Positions 12,248 through 24,143 of a DNA stretch of 64,000 bases are shown here, in pieces. Positions within the stretch are counted from its first letter, which is position 1. Every line of letters begins with the position of its first letter. A program made the position numbers and the translations under genes. Source of the DNA: Azadirachta indica (taxonomy: Eukaryota; Streptophyta; Magnoliopsida; Sapindales; Meliaceae); NCBI GenBank assembly GCA_022749755.1, contig CM040445.1, positions 6,283,182 through 6,347,181 on the forward strand, in the 5' to 3' direction. A model generated the notes under the pieces. It saw only the letters and a program-made list of their open reading frames with translations. It was not told the origin of the DNA and did no database searches.

Positions 12248-13319
12248 CTTATCCAACATGTATTTCTTTTTAGGTCTCATGGCAGAAAGTGCCGTTGAAT
12301 TTTTTTTTTTTTTCTAATGAAGTCAGCATGCTCTAGGTTCTTGCAAATTTCTGTAGTTTAAAAATCAAGTTTAAGGTGAAAAAAATTTGTATTTGCAAAT
12401 TTGTTAAAAGATGACAAAGTCAATGTCAATTTTAAGACATGATGAAAAAAATGAAATATATGAGTACTATATTTGTTCCGTAATGATAAATTTAAAATTT
12501 GTGAGACCCTACCTATTAATTATTATTTAACACAAGCATGTGACCCAAGGGTGAAACTAGAAATTGACATTTTGGAAGATTATAATTTGCAAATATTAAA
12601 TTTGAGGAGGTCAAAGATTAAACTATGCTTAAAAATGGTTAAAAATTAAGTACAAAATTAAGCGTTACTTTCCCAAAAGATTTTTATGCTTGCCTTCTAA
12701 ACTCAATTTCTATTATAAATATAATTACTTGAGTAATACTATTTAATTGAACTAATCATTTCCAGGATATTTCTAACGTAAGTTTAGAAACATTTCGCAT
12801 AAAACTGAGATAATGTGGTCAGCCCATAATCCATAATCACTCTAATTGATATACAAATTCCTGAGACTACAGTTTACAATCAGATGATGAAGTTCTGGTT
12901 CACAGCGCGTGGGAAACGAACAAACAATACAACAAACGCTAAAAATCCAAGTCATCCTTTTTCTTGTTTATACACATCATCATCTGTAAAAATAAGGGTA
13001 AAAACTGATAAATGAATCACCTGCCTTGCCTATTACACATTTAAGCCCAACCGTTTGTCACATTGTACCTCGGCCTTGAATGCATACTCTGGCATCATTG
13101 CAGGTCCCCATCCCTCCTGTCAGTCCAAAGCACATTGATAGCTAGAAATCAAACCCTCTCCAAGGCCACAGATTCGACTATTTTCCTACATGACCTCAAC
13201 TGCTAGGCTTGTCAATTCTTCAATAGATGTTAGCCTTGTGATTCATTCTCCGTCTTGTGTCGGCTTATCAACAATAACTGTCTCTGCTTTGCCAAGTAAG
13301 GAACACCAAAAAGATCTAA
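11776..13319. other. Intergenic region between the convergent MYB and GT47 genes
   Basis: AT-rich sequence with an AT microsatellite (12217-12243), followed on the right by the probable 3' untranslated region of the minus-strand GT47 gene. No gene is supported. Confidence 0.55.
12217..12243. repeat. (AT)n microsatellite
   Basis: Uninterrupted alternating AT tract in intergenic DNA. Confidence 0.9.
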
Positions 13320-16300
13320 CTAGGAGAGGGGTTCCTGAATTCTCTTCAACCTATTAAACCATATTGAGTGCAGGATCATGTGAAACAAATCATATTTGAT
13401 TGGCATTGGGTGCCAAAGAAAATGCTTCTGAACCATCTTTACATTGAATTGCAGCTTCGTATACTTTCTTAGTGGGATTGCCAATAATATCTCCTTTAGT
13501 TTGGGAATATCCTTTTCGGCAATCACCACAGAGAAAGCACTCCAATCTAGTACTTCACTGAGAGGGAGAACGAAATTATCAGCAATAATCACTGGAACAC
13601 ATTCATAATATATAGCCTCAACAATCCTAGGACTGTTCACTTCATATCCCATTGGACATATACAATATTTACTTGATTTCATGTGTTGAACATATGACAT
13701 CTTTTGAGAGACATGAACAGGCAGACGACGATATATTTTCATGTCCTCATCCTTCTTCCAATACTTGAGAAGTATAGGCCGGACCCTGCCATGCATATAT
13801 CCAGCAAAGAAGGCAAGGATTGGACGCTGAGATACCCTATTTCCAGCACCTATATACCTATGAGGTCTCCTGGGAGTCCTTATCGTGGTTTCTGGCAGAG
13901 AAACATCCTTTCCAGCCTTAAAAATGCCTTCAGATAGGTCAGCATTGCATAGAACTTTTATGGTATTTTCCTTTAGTTCTTGGTGTGCAGTTGTGGTGTA
14001 AGGGCCCTGCAAAAGTTAAATTAGACAAGATGAAATCTAGCGAGAAATATGATCAAAATGACCTGAACAGACTTGTATCCTCTGAAGCTCCGCAATATAA
14101 CTACTGATACATACTCACTAACTGACCTGAATAAACATATATCCTTCTGAAGCTCCAAAATACAACTACTGATACATACTCACTTGAAGCCACGGTGAAA
14201 AACCTTGCATTATGTCTAACTTCATCAACCATACAGCTATAGCCAGCAGTCTAATCAATATTTGATGGGAAAAAAAATAAAAAACAATCTAAGCAGTTTT
14301 ATTATGCCATTATGTTCTAAAAAACCAATGCTATGACCTCTAAAAAAATAATGCCTAGGCTTCTGTCTGACTGTATATGTGGAGAAGGAGCTCAATAATG
14401 AAGTTGCTAGCATAAATTTGGATCAAAATCCAAAAATTCTTCAAATTGAAGCCCAAATATTAATGCGAAACTTAAAAAATGTGGAAAGTTTTGAAAGACT
14501 GGGGATCATCTTATAGCTGGAACATTGTATCTTTCCAAAGCCCAATATTTGAGCTTCTTCAAGTATAGGTTAAAAAGGTGTTTTATTTCTCCGTAAGCTC
14601 CTTTCTGGTTACAACTAAACAGGCAAAAAGGAAAAGAAAATGAAAAGAGATTTTGGCATCAAAAAGGAAAGAGAAAGTTTAGTGGGCACTGAGGGAAAAT
14701 TGTAATCTTTATTCCAATAATCATCAAAAGTCTTTATCTAAGTCCTAATCAAAACTGAAAATAAGCCTTATTTATAGCTTAATCAAACTAACAAAAATAG
14801 AATTCTTCTCCTAATAACTAATATAAACCCTATTCAAATAAGAATAATACTCCAGGAAAACTAAACCATTTCCAATGAAGTAACAAAATATGGCCCAAAC
14901 AAGTAAAAAACCTAACCCAACTAAAATAAGGGAAAACAATAATAATTCGCTAGCCTAATTTGTCCTACATCATTTTGGCAGTGACTGCAAATATTTTTTC
15001 TAGGTTATATTGAGGATGATATATTGATATCCTTTTTAATGAGATGAAAATTTTAAAGGCTTCAATTGTCCTAGGACAACCAGAGACACAGAATTGTTTC
15101 AATAGACCAGCAAGTTTTTCAACCATGGAAGTCTATCTATTGACAAAAATGAAAGTTTTCTTGTGACTCAAAATTAATGAAATTAATTTAGCAATTCAAA
15201 TATATATGTAGAACGAAGAATGAACTACCTTACCCAATCATGGCAAGCAACAAAAAAATGATCTGACCCATGTGTCCGATTCCAAAAGGGATATTTTGCA
15301 GCAATCATGTTCACATAGTCCCTTAAAAAATTTGATAAGGGTCTCAAATTATGTGAGTTAGGCTTATAAAGTGCCATTTCTAATCGGCGTACACTGTATG
15401 GCAGATAAAATAAGTGAGCCCTTTCTGGGTCTTTTGTGACAAACTGCTTGTTTGCTTCCATTAATTGCATAAACCATCCTTCAGAAGCATAAATCCCTTT
15501 AAGCTGAGGGTAATGAAAAACAGGCCTCTTTCCATCACGGTAAATGTAAACTTTGAACGTCATCTCCATCAACTCATAGCTCCTGCATATCAAAGCAAGG
15601 ATATGATTTTAGATATACAATCTTTATTTACGGTATTGAAAACAGTGGGACCAAAATAATCTAATAAGAAAATCATATGAATGAATGCTGTAAACTGGAT
15701 TAAGAAATATGTCGAAATGAGGCCAAGAAAAATTGCAAGAGAGGAACTAACCACAATTAAGTCTCTGTAGCAAATAAAACAGTACGGATCAAGAATTTTT
15801 TTTTCCCCCTTTTCAACTTTATCCAATCCTTAACAATCAAGATTTATCTCTCTATGCCTCATATACTTAGGAGTCTTTCTCATCAATGTGATCCCAACTA
15901 TGAATCATTGCATCTATACATCTTTGCACATGCTCAACAAATGAGAATGAATTTCCCAATTTTGTCATCATATAGTAGCTCTCCACAATCTTATAAATGT
16001 AAAACGTTTTGGCGTAATATCTTTTCAGTAAATCACAATCATCAACATGAAGCAATAGCTCAAATGAAATATTCACAAAATGAACATGATGGATGATATA
16101 AAAGCTTTATACAGGTTCCGAAAATCTCTTGCCATTTTCCCCCCTTGATGCACATGATATCATGTTATGCATCAAAAGAATTTATGGAGTCCAATTGATT
16201 GATTTTTCTGTGAAAGAAATCTTCATGTATCATGATATTCATGGCATTACTGGTTTAGGCTAGCTCCAAAATGTTGAATATCAGCGGTCTTCACATATTG

Positions 16301-17457
16301 GTAATCAGGTCATCATCACAAAACTTATAAGATCTCGAATCATAAGAGAGAAAAAAAGTCCTAAAGATTTTTGTTTTTCATTTATGATTAAGTTTCTCAT
16401 AAAAATACCCGCCTCAAGTCACAATACGTGTTGTGAATGGTTAAATAAATTCATTAGGAAATTTAAGCCCAGATGCCAAAGAGAATGCCCAAATTTGCTA
16501 TTTTATAACACATAAAAGAGCTTGACTTCCTTGTAATAGTTCCCCTATGCCATGCATCTTTGATGAAGGTACGTCAACAGCCAATGGGAATATCTTTTCA
16601 TAATTATCAATCCTGTATTCAAGCACCTTAGCATTTCATACCATGTATCCCTGATTGCTAACAAAATCCCATACCATAGAACATATCTTTATTTCTGTTC
16701 CAGTCACGAATAATTTGATCATAAGGCACAGCATTCCATAGAGCAGAAACTACTGTGAACAATCAAGAAGCATGATGAGGAATAAAACAAGAAAGATGAT
16801 TTGTAATTATACCTTTTGAAAACAGAAACATTCTGAAATAGAGGAGCATAGAGTTCAGGATCTTCAGTAATGATTGGAGCATGCTCAATCAAATTTTTAG
16901 CAAACACAAGTGCCTCACTGGGGGACAATGTCCGAATGTATCTCTGGATTGCAGGTGATAAGCATTGAGATTATTGCTAATAATTCTGCTAGTCATACTT
17001 AGTTGGAAAACAAAAGGAAATTGGAATTTTTGTAACTTACTTCTAGAGGAAAGGTTGGTATTCTATGAGGAGGAGGAGGACTGGCTATTGACTTTAATTC
17101 ATTGTCTATTTTTCTTCTGTTAATATTAACACCTCCTGCTCTTTTTCCCTTTATTTGAACTGAGGGGATCACTTCGATTGAGGAATTCAATGAAATGACA
17201 GAACTAGCTGGAAAGATTTGAAACTTGTCAATCCTTGCCTCATTAAGGGTCTCACTCAGCTGCATAGAACCATTCAAGGAATTGTCTGAAGAAACTGTTA
17301 CATGCCAGGCAAGGAACCATGTGTGAAGAAGAGCACCAGCAACTGTGGTTATGGCTCCACCAAAGATCAATTTTCTACAAATTATTCTGTGCCGCGCACA
17401 ACACAGGAGTAATTCTTTCATCAGGAAAAAAGCTACATGCCGTAATAACATTATCAT
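13320..17457 (-). CDS. Exostosin-family (GT47) glycosyltransferase, type II membrane protein
   Basis: Coding exons in transcript order: 17457-17041, 16943-16813, 15582-15234, 14006-13320; junctions are GT-AG and in phase, 527 aa. It belongs to the plant GT47 exostosin family of Golgi enzymes that build cell-wall polysaccharides or glycans. A hydrophobic segment at about residues 31-52 after a basic N terminus fits a signal anchor, followed by a variable stem and the catalytic region: SYELME, ASEGWFMQLME, YPFWNRTHGSDHFFVACHDW, QRPILAFFAGYMHG, MKSSKYCICPMGYEVNSPR, EAIYYECVPVIIADN. It closely resembles uncharacterised plant members named 'probable glycosyltransferase'; donor and acceptor sugars cannot be read from sequence. 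Start: an acceptor-like CAG at 17462 places the leader directly before ATG 17457. In-frame alternatives are 17517 upstream and Met13 downstream. A long leader intron is likely (leader exon near 19520-19700). Confidence 0.85.
14060..14187. repeat. 64-bp tandem duplication in GT47 intron 3
   Basis: Two diverged head-to-tail copies, each beginning GACCTGAA and ending ACTACTGATACATACTCACT, start at 14060 and 14124. They lie in the intron just upstream (in transcript terms) of the last coding exon. Confidence 0.85.
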
Positions 17458-18431
17458 CTCCCTGGAGTTGAAGATTTCAACCTTACCAATCAACCAAATA
17501 GTGATATTAGGATGCAAAGAGAAGTAGTAATAATCATATCATCCCATTGAAGTAATAGGGAACCAAAATTCTGAAAAAACCAAAGCCAAAACCACAATTT
17601 TTGGTGCTTGAGAAAACTGACACTTGATTTCTAACTAAATGAAACCTTCAGTTCCACAACCCCTAGTAGACAGTTTTACTAAGATATCGGAGGCTTGAAG
17701 CCAAAAATCAATACGTGTCAAATAATTTATGAAACTTAAATGAACAGATAAAAAATCAACACTGCACAGGAAACATTATTGAAAACTGATATAATCTTTA
17801 TTCAAGTTTATGCCAAAATTGAAGACAACATGTTCATGAGAAACAACAAACAATCTGGTGGTCTTTGACAAAACAAGAGAATATAATGGCCTGACATGCA
17901 CGCAAAGAACTTTAACTCACAACACATGAGCATGGCAGCCCACCATCCATCACAGAAGAAAAAGAAAAGGTAAGTGAGAAACATGACCTACTAGCTTTAT
18001 CAATGCTAACGAATGCAATTTGACGATGCAAAACCGTAAGCTCTGGATTTATATTTACAGAGAGTGCTTCGCAATGCAACTTTAGAATCTAATAATTCTG
18101 TCTTATATTGTGAATTCCTAGACATGGACTCTTCTGCATATCAAGCAATTCATGCACTAGAAAGAATCTGGGTGTTAGATAACTTCACATCATACAATCT
18201 GATTTGCTCGACCCAAAATGCGAAGAAAGAAAAGCCACTGCACAAGGGAGATGCTAAAGATCAAGTTTGTCTCAATTATTACCACCATCATCCATCCAAA
18301 AAGTTTCTTGTGCTATTTTCTTTTTCATCATTTGGGTAGACATCCTGACAATATATAAACAAAAATAAGTAGACAGCTTCTTATTACAAGTTTGTTTTGC
18401 CAATCATGACTCCTGCAGTATGATCAGGCAC

Positions 18432-18703
18432 TTATGCAAGCCATTTGTTTGTTCTATTGGAGAGGAGGTCTTCAAAAAGGAAGGGGAACAACATATCCAC
18501 ATAGAAACCAAGTAATGAGTTATGTATCACAGTCAAGGAACTAATAGGATCTCCATCGTACCAACCATAATGTACCTGTTTCTTCAATACGTAGTAACGG
18601 AACAAATGAAAGTCTACGTTAGCCAACGAAGGGACCAGCTTTCTGATGCAGCCACGCAACAAATTCTTTTCTAGATCATGCAAGGAATCACTTGCAGAAG
18701 GTA
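18432..18703 (-). pseudogene. Unidentified coding-like last exon or gene fragment
   Basis: The minus strand has an open frame that can start after an acceptor-like CACTTCAG near 18704 and reads about 90 codons to a stop at 18432, including LRGCIRKLVPSL, KKQVHYGWYDGD and the C terminus LLSNRTNKWLA. Composition looks like a real globular protein, unlike neighbouring frames, yet it has no suitable start codon and I do not recognise the family. It lies between the probable leader exon and coding exon 1 of the GT47 gene, on the same strand. It may be the final exon of a separate short gene whose other exons I cannot find, an alternative exon, or a captured gene fragment. Confidence 0.35.
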
Positions 18704-19519
18704 GGACTGAAGTGTGATGACTTTTAGTTTATGGCTAAGTATATATGGGTGGGCAGTCAATAACATTAACAGTCAAGAAAAAGTGAGCGGCGCAGCAGCT
18801 ACAAACATACCATAAGTGTGGAGTTTAGTTAGCTACATACTTGGGGCGCAACAATTGGATGCCATCAATCAAGCGTTAGTACACTATCATTATCACCTCC
18901 TGGAGGATAGTAATTAAAGTATTTTAGTGACTAATTACAACAAAACCCACTAAATAAATTATGAAACCGAATGATTAGCTACAATCTCAGAAGCCATTGC
19001 TCAAGCACAATGATAAAAGTCCTCAGCACACAAATATGAAGATATAAGACTCCATCCATTTCAGTGGCACCGGCATTAAGTAATGAACTTTCAATCATTA
19101 ACTGCAATAAAAGCGGCTGAAATAAACTCTAAATGTTAATTCTGCGCCACCATCAAAATTAAGGACCTCATCAAACATAGCAGAAACGTAATTTCTGAGA
19201 TCAAATACGGAAATTAAATACAGTTGCAATGTGAAACAAACAAAGAAATACATAAAAACACGTGAAACTCCAGGAATATTCATTTGGATAACGTAACAAG
19301 ATTGATGCAATATAAATTCCCTAAATCATTTATATTTCATTTTCTTCTCTGCATTGAATTTTCTTCAATCAATTAATTTGTTTAAGTTCAATAATTGAAA
19401 AATCTAATAAACAACTTGATTGAAGTGTATACGCAAAAGGAGAGTAATTAAAAGAGCTCTACAAAATAAGCAAATATAGATAACAAAAAGCTAAATATAC
19501 GCAGACGAATGAGCTGTAC

Positions 19520-19700
19520 CTTGATTGAGAACGAGCCAGGATTGAAGGAATTGTGGGAATAAAATTACAATATTTATTTAAAGAAAAAACTATTGAGGGA
19601 GGATATTGAAGCAAATTATAGATCTGAACTTAGCGAAGAAGAGAGCTGAAGAAGTTGAAATCGGAGAGAGAGAAAAAGAGCTCAAAAAGGTGGAGGGAAA
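19520..19700 (-). promoter_or_regulatory. Probable 5' non-coding leader exon of the GT47 transcript
   Basis: On the minus strand a pyrimidine-rich, ATG-free stretch (CTCTTTTTCTCTCTCTCC and similar) ends at 19520 in a good donor (CAATCAAG followed by GTACAG). It resembles a plant 5' leader with a leader intron running to about 17462. The outer edge is approximate. If the orphan exon at 18432-18703 is a separate gene, this leader could belong to it instead. Confidence 0.45.
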
Positions 19701-19709
19701 TGAAGGGCA

Positions 19710-22700
19710 CTCGAAACACGCGGTAGGTAACGGTTCTGGTATTTTAGTGCAACACTCTAGTTTTTTGACTTTTCTTACCCGCCCTCGTCGTGTTTTTATT
19801 TTTTAAATATTTCTTTTTTTTTAATTTTTAATCCAATGGGCCTCCAATTCTCATTATTTTTGTTCCAATAAAATTTGAAAAAAATTTAAATTCTAAATTT
19901 TTTATACTATTTTTTATTTTTTACTTTTATACTCGCCTTCGCAAAATCCTATTTTACCCCATGCACAAATATCAATATAATATAATTACTTTCTCCTCCA
20001 AATTTAGAAACTAATTAATAAGTCTAATATCAACATAATTAATAAAATAATTTAAAATATATTTTGCACTGAACAATATTTTTAATTTATGTTAATTTTT
20101 ATCACTCATGTTATTCATATTTGGAGTAGAATGATTCTATCTTGCAATTATTACACCCCTCCAAGTAGTTTGTATTATAATGCTAAAAAGTATCGTTGTT
20201 ATAACGAAGAATATAAAAATAATAATTATACTTTATCCTTCAACAGTTGGTTTGTGAATCATTTTCGTAAAAAATTGGAAGCCACCATTGCTCTACAAGT
20301 CACATCGAGCTGTCACCGTGTGATAGCGTATAAATGTTAACTTAGTCACATGCCCTTAGTGATTGAAAACAACGATGGTCAATTTGCTTTCTACTGGACA
20401 ATACACTACTTCTTTTAATATAAATTTGTTAAATCCCCTTATTTATTCTCTCTTTTGTTCATTTCTAATAATTTCTTAATAGCTTAACAATAAATAAGTA
20501 CTGTTCTTCTCCAGAGAAAAAAGTATTCAATCCTCACAATAGCACAGATAAATTTTCACTTAATAGATCTATAATGGTTTAAATCCTCGCAATAACATAA
20601 AGTAAATTTTCACTTCCATAGTAGTGTGCTGGTGGCAAGGTGCTAACTGAAAAAGATTTGGCAACAGGTGGCACGATAATGATAATATAAGAATTTTTTA
20701 GATATAAAGTCTTTTTTTTAAAAAAAAAATAATTGTTTGTTATAATTGAATAAAATTAAGGTTTGAAAAAAAATTCAAGAATAAAAATCAAATTTTAATT
20801 TTTCACTCAAATAAGAGAGTTAAACTTATAATTTGCGTCCCTTATCTATTTTTAAAATAAGAGTAAATTTTATTTTTGTATTCAAATTATTTTTCTTTCT
20901 ATAAGATTTTTATCATCCTTATTTTTAACAAAATAAAAAAAAAATCTCTTAAATTTTAGTATTGTTGATAACCTCCTAATTTTTTATGAAATAGGAAACT
21001 TCTTCTGAAAAATATCATAAAATGACAATTTTATTAAAAATTCCTGCTACAACTAAGACAGTACATTGAACATAAGAATAGTTATACCTTGATCCCTTTA
21101 AATAATGAAAGGTAAAATGAAAAATAAAATTAGTAAAACTCCACTAGTGATTGAAATGATCCTCATGCATAAGCCTAAAAAGGAAAAAAATAATAATAAT
21201 AACTCCGCTTTAATGTATCTAGAGAATTGTGTCATTTTTTTTTTTTTTTTTGGGTAAAGGATACCTCATTTCCGCCGTATAAATTAGTATAAAACTTACA
21301 TTTTCTTTTTCAAGGGGATTTGTTTTTGTTTGGTCAAAAGTTGGAGGTATCTAAAAAATTAGTATATTTTTATTTCATAGAAAGTTAAGGAGTACCTAAT
21401 AATGCCTCAAACTTTTTGGGGTATATGATATTTTTGCAGAAGACAAGGGACATATTGGTATATTACGATCACTTTTTTACTTCACTAGGATACAGATATG
21501 CTTTTATACATTTTCTTTTTATAAATATAAATCTGAAAGCTTTAAGATAAAAACAATTAAACAAGACAAATGGTGAGGTGGGGAACAGATATTAATAGCT
21601 TTGAGAAATTGTGCTTGTGTGAAGAAACTATTGAAAGAGTAACGTAAATTTAAAAAGTTCATTTGCATTATTTTATAAACCTACAGCTTGCAGCATAGTG
21701 TGGACAAAAATATCTATAAATCAGTCGAAAACACTGGTGATAATAAAATTCTTGATGACTCAAAAATTTTCTAGAATAATAATTGAAAAAAAAGAACAAA
21801 TGTAAAAATTTTATCAATGCAGTGAAGCATATAAATCAACTTTTTGCTATTTATACCTTATAAATTTGCAATGTCCAAATTTAAAAATAAAATATTTATA
21901 TGTGCATAATACATATTATGGGTAATATGTTTAAAATATTTGTATATTAATTTTTTTGTAAAAGCAATTATAGATAGGCAAAATCAGATTCGATTCAATT
22001 TTTATAAAAATCGAACCAAATTTAAAATATATAAATTATGAAACTGAATTGAACCAAACTGAATTAGTTTGAATTAATTCAGTTCAGGTCCAACTTCGAT
22101 TTCTAGATTGTACTTTAATTCCACCTCAATTATGTGTTTTGGTTAATTTTAAAAAAATTTATATGAGTCTCTAATCTATGTACAAATTATAAAAATAAAT
22201 AATTTTTTAAAAATTATAATATTTTTTTTCCACTTTTACGTAATTTTTTGTCAAAAATTATGAACATATTAATAATTTATAATTTGTTAAAATATTAGGA
22301 GGTTATATAAAATTTTATAATTGATTTTAGTTATTCGATTTTTAACCGGACCCGAATTGAACCAACTATTTGGAAATTGACTAAAATTGTAATTGCTTTC
22401 AAATCAAATTGAACCTAATCGAACAGTTTGATTCGATTTAGTTCGGTTTACTTAGGCATTTTTGCCCATCTCTAAAGGCAGCAGCTTAATATTGTTAATA
22501 AATAAGCAATACTTAAGTTGTTAATTAAGAGATTATAGACAACGGCTAATATTAGTTGTAAGGAAAGTGTGGTGGAAGATTGGCGGCGATAGTTATGTGA
22601 TTTGTTTGTTAGAGTGGAGTTTGATAGAGAAAAGCAAAAATCGAAAGATAAAGTGGAGTTGTAGGTTACTGGTAGGGGTAATGGTGCTCGAAAGGCGATC

Positions 22701-23700
22701 GATTGGCAGTGGTGACATTAGGTGAGGTGTAGCGTTTATGCAACTTTTACGAGGATTTCATCAAATTCTAATGAATTGACAAGCTGACAAGCCCAATCAT
22801 AATCATTCACGGCCGAGTTCAACAAAGTTTGAATGTTCAATGCCTACAATCCTCGGAGGTCCAATAAGTTAGCTTATGTTTTGTTAAAGGAGAATTAAAA
22901 TATAGCGCTCATTGAGTTTAGAATACCAACACTTAGAATTTAAAAGAGCTCGCACATATCTCTTTCAAACCGGTAATTGATCATTTAATTTTTTGAAAAA
23001 ATTAAAATATTCTAACTATTATCTTTATAATATGAAGGTAAATTTAAGACAAAATCTCTATCTATTGTTCAACATGCTTATATATTTGTAATGTGGAAAT
23101 TAAAGATGTCTGAAATTTACTATATTATTAACCAATTGATAAATATTATATTACTTTATATGAAAGATAAAAGTTAAAAAATTTAATATTATACTTGTTT
23201 AATTTTAAAATTTTATAATAAGAATATAATTATTAAATTTTAAAGTATAAAAGTTCAAAAATAAAATAATTGATTACTTTTTTCATAAACAAATTATGTT
23301 TACAGTACTAGAAAATATACATTAGTCTAATCTATAAAATTATCCATTAGTTTTTCACCAATGAATAAAATTTGTTTCCACTATTTTTTGAGAGAAAAAA
23401 ACTTTTATTATTTTCTCATATAAAAATTATATATGAGCACCGGATGCTAGTTTAAAACACAAACAACCCGTATAACTAAATTTTAATGTTGTCAAAGGGT
23501 AGACCTTATGATTTCTTTCTCCGCCGAAAAGAAAATTTTCATTTTTGAGGAAAGATTAAAAGGATGGAACTTGGAAGCGAAATACATGTCGGAACGTTCA
23601 AACGTTGTCGTTTAACGCCTGCTATAGTGTTATTCAAGATACTTCTACAGCGAAGTGATACAAAATTGACTCATTTTTGCGTCGAACACGTCCATAAGTG
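19710..23700. other. Repeat-containing intergenic region upstream of AIM24
   Basis: About 4 kb of AT-rich DNA. It contains a probable non-autonomous hAT element (21971-22474) and a decayed inverted similarity between about 20969-20995 and 21387-21412. No open frame is supported as a gene. Confidence 0.55.
21971..22474. mobile_element. Probable non-autonomous hAT element (MITE-like)
   Basis: The left end TAGATAGGCAAAA and the reverse complement of the right end (TTAGAGATGGGCAAAAA) form imperfect terminal inverted repeats of the GATGGGCAAA type common in plant hAT elements. The interior is non-coding and rich in sub-terminal motifs such as GAACCAAACTGAATT and TTCGATTTAGTTCGG in both orientations. 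Flanks AAAGCAAT and AAGGCAGC could be a decayed 8-bp target-site duplication (6 of 8 match). Confidence 0.55.
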
Positions 23701-23719
23701 TCACCGGAACCAATAGAAT

Positions 23720-23760
23720 AATGCCACGTCATAAAAGTGCCACGTGTAATATTCGCCAAT
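23720..23760 (+). promoter_or_regulatory. Pair of ACGT-core elements in the AIM24 promoter
   Basis: TGCCACGTCAT (about 23722) and GCCACGTGTAA (CACGTG at 23741-23746) lie 20 bp apart about 400 bp before the AIM24 start codon. Paired ACGT cores of this kind often bind bZIP factors in stress- or ABA-responsive promoters. Function is inferred from the motifs only. Confidence 0.4.
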
Positions 23761-24143
23761 ATATCGCCGAGCAAGCACCATGTACACGATGAGAACAGAA
23801 CCCAGAATTCAGCCCGAATTGACTAAAAGAGTCATTCCCAAACCATACAATTCGACCGAAACGCTGAGAGAAATCATCATTTATGAAGGGCCATTTCAGT
23901 CACTTCAACTCTTTAGGGAGATAATTTCTCAATCCGTAAACCACAAGTAAGAAAAAAGGGTTCATTTCCTTCTGTTCTTTGTAACTGTACGAAGATCCGT
24001 CGTTTGATCCGATAAGTACATGGGCACATCGAAGTGAGAGTCTAAGATCCCGAAGGCGAACTGAAAATTCCTGACAGTTAAACGACGTCGTTGGTTATCG
24101 ATCTCCGCTCCTTCTAGAGCTACAATACTCTGCGTCTCTCGTC

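Noticed and set aside
14640..15000. Possible LTR-like insertion in the GT47 intron.
   Set aside because: No paired terminal repeats, primer-binding site or target-site duplication could be found; it is ordinary AT-rich intron as far as I can see.
20930..21430. Possible MITE from inverted similarity between about 20969 and 21412.
   Set aside because: Matching is only about 20 of 26 bp in A/T-rich sequence and no clear ends or duplication are visible.
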